From NCBI GenBank assembly GCA_050176585.1, contig JBFXHX010000094.1, forward strand, positions 1 to 5,713: 5,713 nt of DNA. Reading direction: 5' to 3'. The DNA is from CAYYWP01 sp050176585. GTDB lineage: Bacteria; Desulfobacterota; Binatia; HRBIN30; CADEER01. The position numbers were made by a program, and so were the translations under genes. The first letter of the stretch is position 1. Each line of letters starts with the position of its first letter. The notes beneath the pieces were generated by a model, which worked only from the letters and a program-made list of their open reading frames with translations, made no database searches and was not told the DNA's origin. Below are positions 5,459-5,713 of the stretch, in pieces.

Positions 5459-5701
5459 TCAGCGAGACCGCCCGCCGCGCCCGGGTTCCTCGTCTTCCTC
5501 TTCGAGGTCGTCCTCGTACTCGTCTTCGTCGAGGTCCTCGTCCTCCTCGTCCTCCTCGTCCATCGTGCCGCTGGCCCGCAGGCAGTGGTCGCAGCAGAAG
5601 ATCGCATCCCCGGCTTCGACGCCGTGACCGATGATCTTGCAGCCGCAATGCTCGCACTCGGGCGCGAGCTTGTGCACCGCGCACTCGAAGCAGTCGAACA
5701 C
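5459..5701 (-). CDS. Small cysteine-rich, metallothionein-like or zinc-ribbon protein with acidic tail
   Basis: The product has 80 residues. The N-terminal half, MFDCFECAVHKLAPECEHCG (1-20) then CKIIGHGVEAGDAIFCCDHC (21-40), holds eight Cys (4, 7, 16, 19, 21, 36, 37, 40) and four His (10, 18, 26, 39). The order CxHCGC...H...FCCxHC resembles small bacterial metallothionein-like or zinc-ribbon proteins, so it probably binds Zn or a similar metal in the cytoplasm. From residue 47 to about 73 the protein is almost entirely Asp and Glu (for example MDEEDEEDEDLDEDEYEDDL), then ends in a short Gly/Arg tail. The acidic part comes from GAG/GAC-type codon repeats (plus strand about 5500-5565) and could bind cations weakly or change length by slippage. 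Start choice: GTG at 5699-5701, preceded by GAGGAG (complement of 5708-5713) with a 6-base spacer, an excellent ribosome binding site right at the window edge. It is same-strand with the 579-residue gene, 193 bp apart. Function beyond metal binding is unknown. Confidence 0.8.
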   Translation of the reverse strand: MFDCFECAVHKLAPECEHCGCKIIGHGVEAGDAIFCCDHCLRASGTMDEEDEEDEDLDEDEYEDDLEEEDEEPGRGGRSR

Positions 5702-5707
5702 GAACGT

Positions 5708-5713
5708 CTCCTC
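5708..5713 (-). promoter_or_regulatory. Ribosome binding site deciding a GTG start
   Basis: On the minus strand GAGGAG lies 6 bases before GTG (complement of 5699-5701). This favours the GTG as the true start of the cysteine-rich protein, although upstream sequence is outside the window. Confidence 0.7.

Overview
The window is high-GC DNA with a strong bias to G or C at third codon positions. It most likely comes from a proteobacterium (Beta- or Gammaproteobacteria would fit the protein types), but there is no rRNA or tRNA to fix the taxonomy. No mobile-element gene, CRISPR array or RNA gene was recognised. Five of the six intact or partial genes lie on the minus strand. One intact gene and one wrecked gene lie on the plus strand.

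Layout from left to right: (1) 1-486, minus: the N-terminal part of a membrane sensor with about four transmembrane segments running into a PAS domain; it leaves the window at base 1. (2) 487-939: no convincing gene. (3) 940-1302, minus: a short TraR/DksA-type zinc-finger protein. (4) 1303-1638: non-coding, with a possible decayed palindromic repeat. (5) 1639-2319, minus: a compact J-domain co-chaperone with only two of DnaJ's four CxxCxGxG motifs. (6) 2320-2598: a divergent intergenic region with a TTGACA promoter candidate facing the J gene and a perfect 10-bp GC hairpin in the leader facing the next gene. (7) 2599-3111, plus: an exported DUF4142 protein. (8) About 3201-3510, plus: a short-chain dehydrogenase pseudogene with about five frameshifts. 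(9) 3526-5265, minus: a large uncharacterised protein combining a PRPP-loop phosphoribosyltransferase-like domain with a C-terminal part that looks like a phosphotransferase/kinase. (10) 5459-5701, minus: a small cysteine-rich, metallothionein-like protein with an extremely acidic tail, whose GTG start has an excellent ribosome binding site at the window edge.

The gene mix (sensor, DksA-type regulator, co-chaperone, DUF4142 envelope protein, metal-binding protein) resembles an accessory stress-response neighbourhood. That reading is inference: the genes are separated by 190-450 bp gaps or point in different directions, so they do not form one tight operon. The most interesting unexplained item is the PRTase-like/kinase-like fusion at 3526-5265.
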